The notes: generated from the sequence alone by a model not told the origin. 64,000 nucleotides of DNA from JBEEJZ01 sp041168905 (GCA_041168905.1 JBEEJZ010000005.1:57340-121339), one strand, 5' to 3'. Shown: positions 33,158-41,909, counted from the stretch's first letter. Numbers and translations are program-made.

Positions 33158-34000
33158 TCAGAAAGTGGCCTGTACGGCTTGCAGCAGTGCGGGTGTGATC
33201 TCGGGCCGCACCCCAAACCAGGCTTCGAAGGCGGGTCGCGCCTGGTTCAGCAGCATGCCCAAACCATTCACGGTGCGGTGTCCGCGCAGGCGGGCCGCAG
33301 CCAGCAAAGGCGTTTCTTGCGGAATGTAGATGGCATCCGACACCAGGGCGCCGGGCGGCAGGTCGTCCAGCACCACGTCCAGCGCCGGCTGGCCGTGCAT
33401 GCCTTGCGTGGTGGTGTTGACCAGCAACGCCACACCCGCCATGGCCGCGTTGCGCTCGCTCCAGTCCACCACCTTGACCCGGTCACCCAGTTCTGCCGCG
33501 AGGGCTTGCGCCCGTTCACGGGTGCGGTTGGTCAGGCGCACTTCGGGTGCGCCTTCATCCAGCAGCGCAACCACGATGGCTCGGGCGGCGCCACCCGCAC
33601 CGACAACCAGTACCGGACCCGCGTCACCGCGCCAGCTGGGGTCTGCGTCACGCAGGCTCTGGATGTAACCCACACCATCGTTGTTCATGCCCAGCAACTG
33701 GCCATTGGCTTGCACCACGATGGTGTTGATGGCGCCGATGCGCTGGGCCACCGGGTGCACCACATCCACCAGCGCCATGACGCTGACCTTGTGGGGCACG
33801 GTGACATTGCAGCCGGCAAAACCCAACGCCGGGAGACCGCGCACGGCCGCCTCCAGGTGCTCGGGCATGACGGGCAGCTGCACATAGGCACCCTTCAAAC
33901 CATGATGGGCAATCCAGTGGTTGTGGATGGCCGGGGAGCGCGTGTGCGCCACCGGCCAGCCCATCACACCGGCCAGAATGAATTTGCTGTGATCAGACAT
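33158..34000 (-). CDS. aroE: Shikimate/quinate dehydrogenase (AroE family), probably catabolic
   Basis: AroE-family enzymes interconvert 3-dehydroshikimate and shikimate (or quinate analogues) with NAD(P). The 280 residues include the substrate region HTRSPAIHN, NVTVPHK (catalytic Lys), the dinucleotide loop VVGAGGAARAI and NTTTQGMHG. Two positions differ from biosynthetic AroE: the HSKS serine is Thr (HTRS), and the NTDG motif reads NNDG. Together with its place in a transporter operon under an IclR regulator, this suggests a catabolic paralogue (quinate/shikimate use), though the biosynthetic role cannot be excluded. Confidence 0.85.
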   Translation of the reverse strand: MSDHSKFILAGVMGWPVAHTRSPAIHNHWIAHHGLKGAYVQLPVMPEHLEAAVRGLPALGFAGCNVTVPHKVSVMALVDVVHPVAQRIGAINTIVVQANGQLLGMNNDGVGYIQSLRDADPSWRGDAGPVLVVGAGGAARAIVVALLDEGAPEVRLTNRTRERAQALAAELGDRVKVVDWSERNAAMAGVALLVNTTTQGMHGQPALDVVLDDLPPGALVSDAIYIPQETPLLAAARLRGHRTVNGLGMLLNQARPAFEAWFGVRPEITPALLQAVQATF

Positions 34001-34031
34001 GAACTTGAAGTGTCAAACAGGGGTCGCTGGC

Positions 34032-35165
34032 TTACTTCTTGCCCAGGGGGGGGAGGGTTTCGGCGACCACGGTCTTGCCGTTGCGGACTTCAACCATGAA
34101 GCTTTCGCGGTCAATGTCACCCTTGTCGTCGAAGCACACGTCCATCAGCACGCCGGGGTGTTGCTTGGCAGAGAAGCAGCTGTTGCGGATGGCGGCAGCC
34201 ACGGCCTTGCGATCGAGCTTGCCGGCTTTTTCGATGGCAGCCTTGAGCACGTACATGCCGGTGTAGCCCTTCACGCCGTTGTGATCCGAGCCGGAGTTGT
34301 AAGCGGCCAGGTATTTTTTGCCAAAGTCCTGCAACTGGGGCGCTTCGACGGTCAGGCCGACGTGGGCCACTGCGCCATTGGCGGCTTCACCCGCCAGTTC
34401 CACCACCTTGGCGCTGGTCAGCACGGTTTCACCAATCACGGGCTTGTTCCAGCCCTGCTTTTTCAGTTCGCGCAGCAGGCGGGCCGACTCTTCCTCGTTG
34501 GTGTAAGCAAACACGGCATCCGCGCCAGACTGCTTGGCCTGGATCACTGCAGCCGAGAAGTCCACCTGGCCGGATTCTGTGGACACTTCAGCCACGATCT
34601 GGGTGGCAGAGCCCTGCAGCAGTTGCTTGATGGTGGTCTGGCCACCCTTGCCGAAGTCGTTGTTCACGTAAATCACAGCCAGCTTCTTGGACTTGGCATT
34701 GATGTAACGCGCCAGCTTGGGGAACGACGTGCTCTGACCAAAAGCGGTACGGAACACATAGGGGTTGCCTTGCTGGGTGATGGAAGCCGCTTCACCGCCG
34801 GTGAAATTGGGCGTTTCACCCCGCTTGCTCTCGGCCATGGAGACCATGATGGAGCCCGAGTACACCGGGCCGAAGATGGCAAACACGTCATCGTCCACCG
34901 CTTTTTGGGTCAGACCCTTGGCCACGCCGGGGTTGGTCTGGGTGTCTTCGGTGGTGGAGGCGATCTTCTTGCCCAGGATGCCGCCTTTGGCGTTGATTTC
35001 CTTGATGGCCAGTTCCACGCCGTTCTTGAACATGGTGCCCGAGGTGGTGCCGGGGCCGGACAGCTCGACGATGTTGGCAATTTTGATGTCCTGGGCCTGG
35101 GACAGGCTCGCCACAGCGGCGAGCGTGCAAGCGGCAGCAAACTTGAGTGCGAAACGGGTTTTCAT
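34032..35165 (-). CDS. Periplasmic substrate-binding protein, branched-chain/aromatic type
   Basis: The 377-residue precursor has a signal peptide (KFAAACTLAAVASLSQAQ) and the type I periplasmic-binding fold of LivJ/LivK proteins (ELSGPGTTSGTMFKNGVELAIKEINAKGGI split by the hinge, FAIFGPVYSGSIM, KVVELAGEAANGAVAH). Members bind leucine, amides, urea or aromatic acids. It is the first gene of the eight-gene operon, with GAGGAG before ATG 35165. The ligand is likely the compound processed by AroE and the amidohydrolase; this is inference from context. Confidence 0.92.
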   Translation of the reverse strand: MKTRFALKFAAACTLAAVASLSQAQDIKIANIVELSGPGTTSGTMFKNGVELAIKEINAKGGILGKKIASTTEDTQTNPGVAKGLTQKAVDDDVFAIFGPVYSGSIMVSMAESKRGETPNFTGGEAASITQQGNPYVFRTAFGQSTSFPKLARYINAKSKKLAVIYVNNDFGKGGQTTIKQLLQGSATQIVAEVSTESGQVDFSAAVIQAKQSGADAVFAYTNEEESARLLRELKKQGWNKPVIGETVLTSAKVVELAGEAANGAVAHVGLTVEAPQLQDFGKKYLAAYNSGSDHNGVKGYTGMYVLKAAIEKAGKLDRKAVAAAIRNSCFSAKQHPGVLMDVCFDDKGDIDRESFMVEVRNGKTVVAETLPPLGKK

Positions 35166-35237
35166 GGCGATCTCCTCGGAGTGGGTTGTTTCAAGGTGGC
35201 AACCTTGGGTTGTGGGGCGGCAAAACATCAGTGAAAA

Positions 35238-35252
35238 GTGCGCTAATCGCTC
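35238..35252. promoter_or_regulatory. PcaR/PcaU-like operator box 1 (importer side)
   Basis: GTGCGCTAATCGCTC matches 12 of 15 positions of GTTCGATAATCGCAC, the PcaR/PcaU-type box as I recall it. It lies 73-87 bases upstream of the substrate-binding protein start, where it could control the operon promoter. Confidence 0.5.
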
Positions 35253-35318
35253 AAACCGCTGACTTGGAGCGAACTTTAAAGACGCAAACTCAAAAAACAA
35301 ATCGTTTTTTGGTGGTGT

Positions 35319-35333
35319 GCGCGATAAACGAAC
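35319..35333. promoter_or_regulatory. PcaR/PcaU-like operator box 2 (inverted)
   Basis: GCGCGATAAACGAAC matches 12 of 15 positions of the inverted box GTGCGATTATCGAAC. Its centre is 21 bp (two helical turns) from box 3, on the same DNA face. Confidence 0.45.
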
Positions 35334-35339
35334 GACAGC

Positions 35340-35354
35340 GTTCGATGTTCGCAC
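35340..35354. promoter_or_regulatory. PcaR/PcaU-like operator box 3 (regulator side)
   Basis: GTTCGATGTTCGCAC matches 13 of 15 positions of the PcaR/PcaU-type box. It ends 54 bases before the iclR-family gene, consistent with autoregulation. The remainder of this 243-base divergent region shows no other clear element. Confidence 0.55.
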
Positions 35355-35408
35355 GAAATCAGGGTTTCCCCTGAGCTTTGTCATCCATCTTCTGGGCATC
35401 ATCACCGC

Positions 35409-36206
35409 ATGTTCACAGCAGCCCACGAAACGACCGAAGCCCCGGGTTTGCCGGTTGACAAGCGCGACTGGATCGCCGGCTTGGAAAAAGGTCTGTCCAT
35501 CATCGAGACCTTTGACGACGCGCACCCGCGCCTGACTGCCACGCAGGCGGCGCAGCGCTGCGGCCTGACGCGCACCGCCGCCCGCCGCTACCTCATTACC
35601 CTGAATCACCTGGGCTACGTGGCCACTGATGGCAAGTTGTTCTGGCTCACGCCGCGCGTCATGCGCCTGGGGCAGGCCTACCTGGAGTCAGCGCGCTTGC
35701 CGCGCATCGTGCAGCCCTTTTTGCAGCGCCTGACCGCTGGCACCCAGGAAATCTCTTACGTGTGCGTGCTCGATGGCGACGAAATCATCTATGTGGCTCG
35801 CAATGGCTCCAACCGGGGCATGAACACCGGCTTTGTGCTGGGTGCTCGGGTGCCGGCACACGTCACGGCAGCTGGCATGTTGCTGCTGGCCATGCAGGGC
35901 GAGGAGGCCGTAGACCAGTGGCTGGCCAAGACCGAACTCAAACCCTTTACCTCGCACACCATCACCAGCAAGGAGCGCGTGCGCCTGGAGGCCATGCGCA
36001 TCCGCGCCCAGGGGTGGTCGGTGTCTGACCAGCAGTTTGATCTGGCTTACCGTGGCGTGGCTGTACCGCTGCGCGACCGCAAGGGCGAATTGCTGGCCGC
36101 TCTGTCGGTCAGCATGCCGATACAAAACGAAAGCTCTCAGGACGCGGCTCAGCGGGTGCTGCCGCTGCTGCGCGAAACCGCCCAGGCCATGCGCAATCTC
36201 GTCTGA
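35409..36206 (+). CDS. IclR family regulator, PcaR/PobR-like
   Basis: The 265 residues have an N-terminal winged helix (DWIAGLEKGLSIIETFDDAHPRLTATQAAQRCGLTRTAARRYL split across the HTH) and a C-terminal ligand domain (GTQEISYVCVLDGDEIIYVARN, LPLLRETA). The EKGLSIIETF and RTAARRYLLTL-type wording is typical of the PcaR/PcaU/PobR branch, which responds to beta-ketoadipate, protocatechuate or hydroxybenzoate. It is divergent from the ABC/aroE operon and is its most likely regulator, via the three boxes in between. Confidence 0.88.
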   Translation: MFTAAHETTEAPGLPVDKRDWIAGLEKGLSIIETFDDAHPRLTATQAAQRCGLTRTAARRYLITLNHLGYVATDGKLFWLTPRVMRLGQAYLESARLPRIVQPFLQRLTAGTQEISYVCVLDGDEIIYVARNGSNRGMNTGFVLGARVPAHVTAAGMLLLAMQGEEAVDQWLAKTELKPFTSHTITSKERVRLEAMRIRAQGWSVSDQQFDLAYRGVAVPLRDRKGELLAALSVSMPIQNESSQDAAQRVLPLLRETAQAMRNLV

Positions 36207-36231
36207 GCTTGCACTGCGCGGGCTGGGGCCT

Positions 36232-37344
36232 TCAGCGCTGGCCGATGCGTACGTCGCCAAACAGGCCGGTCAACTCACGGGGTTGCGAGCGCCAGTACTG
36301 CGGTGGCACGTCCACTTGGGCGCCGAGTTGGGCCGCAGCATGCCAGGGCCAGCGTGGGTTGAACAACATGGCCCGCGCCAGGGCCACCAGGTCGGCCTGG
36401 CCGCTGGCGATGATGGCCTCGGCCTGTGCCGGCTCGGTGACCAGCCCCACCGCCAGGGTGGGCAAGCCGGTAGCGTGACGAATTTGCTCGGCAAAAGGCA
36501 CCTGGTAATTGGGCCCGAGCGGAATTTTTTGCTGGGTGGACAAGCCGCCGCTGGACACATGAATGAAGTCGCCGCCGAGCGCCTTGAGAGCGTGCGCAAA
36601 GGTGATGCTCTGGGCCTCGTCCCAGCCCCCATCCACCCAATCGGTGGCAGACAGACGCATGCCTACGGGCATGCTGGCCGGCACGGCTGCTCGCACAGCC
36701 TGAAAGACCTCCAGCACAAAGCGCATGCGGTTCTCCAGCGAGCCGCCATAAGCGTCGGTGCGCTGGTTCGACAAGGGCGACAAGAACTGGTGCAGCAAGT
36801 AACCGTGGGCCGCGTGCAGTTCGATGGCATCGATGCCGATGCGATGGGCGCGCACCGCAGCGGCCACAAAGGCATCGCGCACGCGGGCCAGGTCGTCGGC
36901 TGTCATCTCCAGGGGCGCAGGTTCGTGCGCGGCATGGGCAATGGCGCTCGGGCCCATGGGCCGCCAGCCGCCCTGTTCCGGCAGTATGAGTTGGCCGCCT
37001 TCCCAGGGGCTGCGGCTGGAGGCCTTGCGCCCGGCGTGGCCGAGCTGAATCGCAATCGGCATGCGCGAGTGTTGACGCACGGCCTTCAGCACGCGGCCCA
37101 GCGCTTGTTGGTTGTCGTCACTCCACAGGCCCAGGTCGCCGGGCGAAATGCGGCCCTCGGGCTCGACGGCCGTGGCCTCCAGGATCAGCAGGCCGGCACC
37201 CGATTGGGTCATTTGCCCCAGGTGCATCAGGTGCCAGTCGCCCGCGTTGCCGTCAGTGGCCGAGTACTGGCACATGGGCGCAATGACGATGCGGTTGCGC
37301 AGGCTGAGGCTGCCCAGCGTGTAAGGTGAAAAAAGCGAGCTCAT
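36232..37344 (-). CDS. NADH:flavin oxidoreductase, YqjM/XenA-type old yellow enzyme
   Basis: An FMN-dependent ene-reductase of 370 residues that reduces activated C=C bonds or nitro compounds. The classic class III features are visible: C25 in APMCQYSA (the redox-tuning cysteine of YqjM and XenA), QLGHAGRKAS, and HAAHGYLLHQFLSPLSNQRTDAYGG split around the substrate histidines. ATG 37344 has AGGACT eight bases before it. It follows the P-type ATPase on the same strand after 43 bases, and is convergent with the IclR gene. Confidence 0.93.
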   Translation of the reverse strand: MSSLFSPYTLGSLSLRNRIVIAPMCQYSATDGNAGDWHLMHLGQMTQSGAGLLILEATAVEPEGRISPGDLGLWSDDNQQALGRVLKAVRQHSRMPIAIQLGHAGRKASSRSPWEGGQLILPEQGGWRPMGPSAIAHAAHEPAPLEMTADDLARVRDAFVAAAVRAHRIGIDAIELHAAHGYLLHQFLSPLSNQRTDAYGGSLENRMRFVLEVFQAVRAAVPASMPVGMRLSATDWVDGGWDEAQSITFAHALKALGGDFIHVSSGGLSTQQKIPLGPNYQVPFAEQIRHATGLPTLAVGLVTEPAQAEAIIASGQADLVALARAMLFNPRWPWHAAAQLGAQVDVPPQYWRSQPRELTGLFGDVRIGQR

Positions 37345-37387
37345 GAGCAAGTCCTGAAAAGTGAAGAGATCAACTCTGGCGTTCCTC

Positions 37388-39913
37388 TCAAACTGTAGTC
37401 GACGCGCCTGACGACGGTTTGTGCAGGGCCTGCGTCAGCGCCTTGCCAACTTGAAAGACCGGCAACATCGCCACGCCTACAGACCAGGCCGACAACCACT
37501 GCAGCGGGCTTAGCACGCCAAAACCAAAGGCCTGCGCCAGGGCTGGTACACAGGTGACCAGCACCAGGGCCAGCAGCGTGCCACCCAGGACCCACTGGCT
37601 GATCATCGGCAGGCCCGCGCACAGGCGGCGCCAGGACAGCTGATGACTGCGGCTGGGCAAGATCAGTGCAGCGTTGGCCGTGACAAGCGCCACAAAGGCC
37701 ATGGTGCGCGCAGCGTCGGCCAGCATGCCACTGGCCAGCACTGACGCATACAGGCCCACCACCGCTGCGGTGACCAGGCTGCCTTGCAAGACCCCCTGCA
37801 CCAGGTGCGCGGTAGACAAAAGCGGCTCGGACGCCGGCCGAGGAGGCTGGTTCATCAGCTCGGGTGCACCTTCTTCGGCCTCAAACACCACCGAGCAGGT
37901 GGGATCGATCACCAGCTCCAGAAAGGCAATGTGCAGCGGCGCCAGCACCAGCGGCAGGCCCAGCAGCAGCGGCAACAACGCCAATCCCAGCATGGGCATG
38001 TGTACCGCCAGCGTGTAGATCATGGCTTGGCGCAGGTTGGCAAAGATGCGCCGGCCCATGGCAACCGCGCTCACGATGGTCGAGAAATCATCCTTCAGCA
38101 GCACCAGGGAGGCGGCTTCACGCGCCACATCGGTGCCACGCTGCCCCATGGCAATGCCGATGTGTGCGGCTTTCAGGGCGGGGGCGTCGTTCACACCGTC
38201 GCCGGTCATGGCGACCACCTCGCCACGCGCCTTGAAGGCCTCGACCAGCGCCAGCTTTTGCGCTGGCTTGACCCGGGCAAACACGTTCACGCTGTCCAGC
38301 TGCCGGGCCAGCTGTGTCGAGTCCAAGGCCATCATGTCGTCGCCGCTGAGTACCTGCTCGCCTGCGATGCCGGCCTGGCGTGCAATGGCACGGGCGGTGC
38401 GCGGGTGGTCGCCGGTGATCATCACCACCCGAATGCCCGCACGCTGGCACAAAGCCATGGCGGCGGGCACCTCGGTACGCAGCGGGTCGGCCAGCGCCAC
38501 CAGGCCCAGCCACTCAAAGTCGAAGTCATGCTGCAGCTCGGGCCAGCCCTGACTCAACGCACGGTGCGCCTTGGCCACCCCCAGCACTCGCAAGCCCTGG
38601 TCGGCCAACTGGGCGGCCTGCACCGCAACTTGCTGCTTTCTGTCGGTGGACAGATGGCACAGCTCCGCCACCGCTTCGGGGGCGCCTTTGGTCGCCACCA
38701 CATCATGCGTGGCCGAGCCGTTGCGCCACAGATGGCTCATGGCCAGCAGGCCGGGCGATAACTCGTACTCGCGGGCCAGTTGCCACTGCGGGTGCAGGTG
38801 CTCGGTGTGCACCAGCTGCTGCGCCGCCAGCTGCTGGCAGGCCTGCTCCATGGGGTCGTGCGGCTCGATTTCGCTGGCCAGCACGGCGTATTCCAGCAGC
38901 TCATGAAAAGACTCGGGCAGGCTGCCTGCGGCCAGCTGCCGGGTATCGAGCACAGCGCCATTCACACTCAGGGCGGCCACAGCCATGCGGTTGGCGGTGA
39001 GTGTGCCGGTCTTGTCCACACACAGCACGGTGGCCTGGCCCAGGGTCTCGATGGCATTGAGGCGTCGCGTCAGCACCTGCCTGAGCGCCATGCGCCGGGC
39101 GCCAAACGCCAGAAAAATGATCATGATCACCGGGAATTCCTGCGGCAGCAGGCCCATGGCCAGGGTGATGCCCGCCAGCCAGGCGTCCAAGCCTCCCCCG
39201 CGTTGCCACCCATACAGCCCCACCAGCACCAGGCACAAGGCCATACCGATCACCACCAGGCGCCGGGTGAGCCGGGCCACTTCAACTCGCAGGGGCGAGG
39301 CCTGCAGCTCGATGGTTTGCAGCGATCGCCCGATGCGGCCCAGCTCGGTGTGGTGGCCGGTGGCCTGAACCCGCATCACGCCCTGCCCGCTCACCACCAT
39401 GGTGCCGGCAAACACCCGGCCGTCCGGAGCGTATTTGGGCACCGCTTCGGATTCGCCTGTCAGCATGGATTCGTCCGTGGCCAGCTCGTGCGCCTGCAGC
39501 AGAACGCCATCCGCGGCAATGCGCTCGCCTTCGCTGAGCATCAACACGTCGCCGCGCACCACGTCCCGCCCGGCAATACGCACCAGCACCCCACCACGCA
39601 GGGCGTGTGCCCGTGGGCTGGACAACTCGCGCAGGGCGTCCAGGGCCTGATCGGTGCGGCGTTCCTGCAGCACCGTCACCGTCATGATGATGAGCACAAA
39701 GCCCAACAGGATCAGCGCCTCGTGCGGGTCACCCATGGCCAGGTAAATGGCTCCGGCACCCAGGAGCAGCAAGAACATGGGCTCGCGCACCACCTCCCAG
39801 GCCACGTCGCGCAAGGTACGGCGCTGGCTCACCCCCAGCTCATTCGGGCCTTCCTCACGCAGGAGGCGAGCGGCGGTGCTGGGGTCAAGTCCCTGGGGCG
39901 TATCGGGGTTCAT
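37388..39913 (-). CDS. P2-type cation-translocating ATPase
   Basis: An inner-membrane P-type ATPase of 841 residues. It has the actuator motif TGES, the phosphorylated D300 in DKTGTLT, the nucleotide-domain KGAPEAV and the hinge MTGDGVNDAPALKAAHIG. The transmembrane-4 motif reads LLPQEFPVIM instead of the PEGLP of calcium pumps; a PEEFP variant is known in one bacterial subgroup, and Glu to Gln at the first acidic position is notable since this region binds the ion. The ion is therefore uncertain. There is no N-terminal heavy-metal domain. Confidence 0.88.
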   Translation of the reverse strand: MNPDTPQGLDPSTAARLLREEGPNELGVSQRRTLRDVAWEVVREPMFLLLLGAGAIYLAMGDPHEALILLGFVLIIMTVTVLQERRTDQALDALRELSSPRAHALRGGVLVRIAGRDVVRGDVLMLSEGERIAADGVLLQAHELATDESMLTGESEAVPKYAPDGRVFAGTMVVSGQGVMRVQATGHHTELGRIGRSLQTIELQASPLRVEVARLTRRLVVIGMALCLVLVGLYGWQRGGGLDAWLAGITLAMGLLPQEFPVIMIIFLAFGARRMALRQVLTRRLNAIETLGQATVLCVDKTGTLTANRMAVAALSVNGAVLDTRQLAAGSLPESFHELLEYAVLASEIEPHDPMEQACQQLAAQQLVHTEHLHPQWQLAREYELSPGLLAMSHLWRNGSATHDVVATKGAPEAVAELCHLSTDRKQQVAVQAAQLADQGLRVLGVAKAHRALSQGWPELQHDFDFEWLGLVALADPLRTEVPAAMALCQRAGIRVVMITGDHPRTARAIARQAGIAGEQVLSGDDMMALDSTQLARQLDSVNVFARVKPAQKLALVEAFKARGEVVAMTGDGVNDAPALKAAHIGIAMGQRGTDVAREAASLVLLKDDFSTIVSAVAMGRRIFANLRQAMIYTLAVHMPMLGLALLPLLLGLPLVLAPLHIAFLELVIDPTCSVVFEAEEGAPELMNQPPRPASEPLLSTAHLVQGVLQGSLVTAAVVGLYASVLASGMLADAARTMAFVALVTANAALILPSRSHQLSWRRLCAGLPMISQWVLGGTLLALVLVTCVPALAQAFGFGVLSPLQWLSAWSVGVAMLPVFQVGKALTQALHKPSSGASTTV

Positions 39914-40052
39914 GGTGCGGCGTGGGGTTGGATGGCGTCATTGTTGCCTCTGCCTATGAGTGTGACCTTGTTCGTCTCGCGATCCATCGCCTGTCATCCA
40001 CGCCGCAACCGGGTTGACGGGGCAAGCGCCTTGTCTCCATAGACGGTTTTGT

Positions 40053-40074
40053 AATGAGTAACTTAAAAATCATT
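40053..40074. promoter_or_regulatory. Candidate CysB-type site upstream of the first sulfate-binding gene
   Basis: AATGA (40053-40057) and TCATT (40070-40074) form a spaced dyad and are followed by CGTTTACTG. The same ATTCGTTT core recurs in inverted orientation before the second sulfate-binding gene (42897-42915 region). A shared LysR-type regulator such as CysB is the likely reader; the motif is not a firm consensus match. Confidence 0.3.
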
Positions 40075-40139
40075 CGTTTACTGTATGGACACAGGCGCCG
40101 ATCATTCGCCCATCGCAATCACTTTGGGGCTGAAACATC

Positions 40140-41150
40140 ATGAAAAACCGTCGTCAACTGATACAGGCCGTGTCTGCCGTTGTACTGGCCGCCACTGCTG
40201 GTCTGGCACAGGCTCAGCAGGCTGTCACTTTGCTCAATGTGTCTTACGACCCGACACGCGAGCTGTATGTCGAGTTCAATGCCGCCTTTGCCAAGCACTG
40301 GAAAGCCAAGACGGGCCAGGACGTCACCATCAAGCAAAGCCACGGTGGCTCGGGCAAGCAGGCCCGCTCCATCATTGACGGTCTGGATGCCGACGTCGCC
40401 ACCCTGGCCCTGGCCGGGGACACCGATGCCCTGCATGCCAACGGGGGCTGGATACCCAAAGACTGGCAAAAACGTCTGCCCCACAACAGCTCGCCTTACA
40501 CCTCCACCATCGTGCTGGTGGTGCGCGAAGGCAATCCCAAGGGCATCAAGGACTGGGATGACCTGGCCAAGCCAGGCATCAAGGTGATCACGCCCAACCC
40601 CAAGACCTCGGGTGGCGCCCGCTGGAACTACCTGGCCGCCTGGGAGTTTGCCAAGCGTAAATTTGGCGGCGCAGCTCAGGCCAAGGACTTTGTCAAAAAG
40701 CTCTACGAGAACGTACCCGTGCTGGACACCGGTGCGCGTGGCTCGTCTATTACCTTTGCCCAGCGTAACCAGGGCGATGTCTTTATCTCCTGGGAAAACG
40801 AGGCTTACCTGCTGGAGAAAGAGTTTGGTGCCAAGTTTGATGTGGTCTACCCGTCCCTGAGCATCCTGGCCGAGCCAGCTGTGACAGCGGTGGACAAGAA
40901 CGCTGACAGAAAAGGCACGCGTGCCGTGGCGACGGCTTACCTTGAATACCTGTACAGCGACGAAGGTCAGGATATTGCCGGCAAGAACTTCTATCGCCCC
41001 ATCTCCGAGAAAGCCCAGGCCAAGTACGCCAAGCAGTTCCCCAAGCTCAAGCTGTTTGACATCGACCAGGCGTTTGGCGGCTGGACCCAGGCCACCAAGG
41101 ACCACTTTGCCGACGGCGGCAGCTTTGACCAGATCTACGCCAAGAAGTGA
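40140..41150 (+). CDS. sbp: Sulfate/thiosulfate-binding periplasmic protein (copy 1)
   Basis: The 336-residue precursor has a signal peptide ending AQAQ and the sulfate-binding family signature LLNVSYDPTRELYVEFNAAF, QSHGGSGKQARSIIDGL and NPKTSGGARWNYLAAW. It delivers sulfate or thiosulfate to CysTWA. Copy 2 at 42996 has the same blocks but is clearly diverged. Copy 1 is separated from the transporter by a nitroreductase and cysB, so it probably has its own promoter and may have a different ligand preference. Confidence 0.92.
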   Translation: MKNRRQLIQAVSAVVLAATAGLAQAQQAVTLLNVSYDPTRELYVEFNAAFAKHWKAKTGQDVTIKQSHGGSGKQARSIIDGLDADVATLALAGDTDALHANGGWIPKDWQKRLPHNSSPYTSTIVLVVREGNPKGIKDWDDLAKPGIKVITPNPKTSGGARWNYLAAWEFAKRKFGGAAQAKDFVKKLYENVPVLDTGARGSSITFAQRNQGDVFISWENEAYLLEKEFGAKFDVVYPSLSILAEPAVTAVDKNADRKGTRAVATAYLEYLYSDEGQDIAGKNFYRPISEKAQAKYAKQFPKLKLFDIDQAFGGWTQATKDHFADGGSFDQIYAKK

Positions 41151-41269
41151 CGTTTGTGATTGACACGCCTAGCCCTGGGTTGGGCAACGGTTTGTGCTAG
41201 CGCCATAGACTTGTCGGGTTGCCTGTCTGAACGACGGAAACATCTTTTTAACTCTTGAGCCAGAAAACC

Positions 41270-41872
41270 ATGTCTAACCCCTCTATGACCGAACTGTCGG
41301 ATGCCGCCCTCAACCAGCTGTTTCGCGATGCGCGCACTGTGCACGCATTCAAGCCAGTGCCCGTTAGCGATGAGACCATCCAGCGCCTCTACGACTTGCT
41401 GAAGTGGGGGCCAACGGCCTTCAACGCCCAGCCTGCACGCTTTGTGTTTGTCCGTAGCGCCGAAGCCAAGGCCAAACTGCGTCCCGCACTGGGGGCCGGC
41501 AACGTCGCTCAGACCGATGCCGCCGCCGTGACGGTGATCGTGGCCCAGGACACGCGTTTTTACGAGCATTTACCCACTCAGTTTCCTGCGTATGATGCCA
41601 AGCCCGTCTTTGAAGCCAATGCCGCCATGGCAGAGGCCACTGCCGCGCGCAACAGCAGCCTGCAAGGCGCCTATCTGATCCTGGCCGCGCGTGCGCTGGG
41701 CCTGGACTGTGGACCTCAGTCGGGCTTCAACCCGCAAGTGGTCAACGAGGCCTTCTTTCCGGATGGTCGTTACCAAGTGAACTTCATCGTTAACCTTGGC
41801 GTGGCCGACCCAGCGGGTATTTACCCGCGCGGCCCGCGTTTGGCGTTTGACGAAGCAGCTCAAATTATTTGA
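41270..41872 (+). CDS. Nitroreductase family protein, RutE/HadB-like
   Basis: The 200-residue FMN protein resembles malonic semialdehyde reductase RutE: DAALNQLFRDARTVHAF, LYDLLKWGPTAFNAQPARFVFV, and the C-terminal CGPQSGFNPQVVNEAFFPDGRYQVNFIVNLG. RutE acts at the end of uracil degradation, but no rut genes are here, so the substrate may be another aldehyde, enone or nitro compound. ATG 41270 is preferred to TTG 41255. It lies between a sulfate-binding gene and cysB, which hints at sulfur-linked control. Confidence 0.85.
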   Translation: MSNPSMTELSDAALNQLFRDARTVHAFKPVPVSDETIQRLYDLLKWGPTAFNAQPARFVFVRSAEAKAKLRPALGAGNVAQTDAAAVTVIVAQDTRFYEHLPTQFPAYDAKPVFEANAAMAEATAARNSSLQGAYLILAARALGLDCGPQSGFNPQVVNEAFFPDGRYQVNFIVNLGVADPAGIYPRGPRLAFDEAAQII

Positions 41873-41887
41873 TGCGGGCTTGATGTG

Positions 41888-41909
41888 CAGGCGGCAACCG
41901 TGCCGCCTG
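41888..41909. other. Stem-loop between the nitroreductase gene and cysB
   Basis: CAGGCGGC and GCCGCCTG pair perfectly over eight bases around a six-base loop. There is no U-tract, so it may be a weak terminator or a stabilising/processing hairpin before cysB. Confidence 0.35.

Noticed and set aside
34032..35609. Longer substrate-binding protein starting at 35609
   Set aside because: The extra 148 residues lack a signal peptide and overlap the iclR gene and the operator boxes; ATG 35165 has a strong ribosome site and a proper signal sequence.
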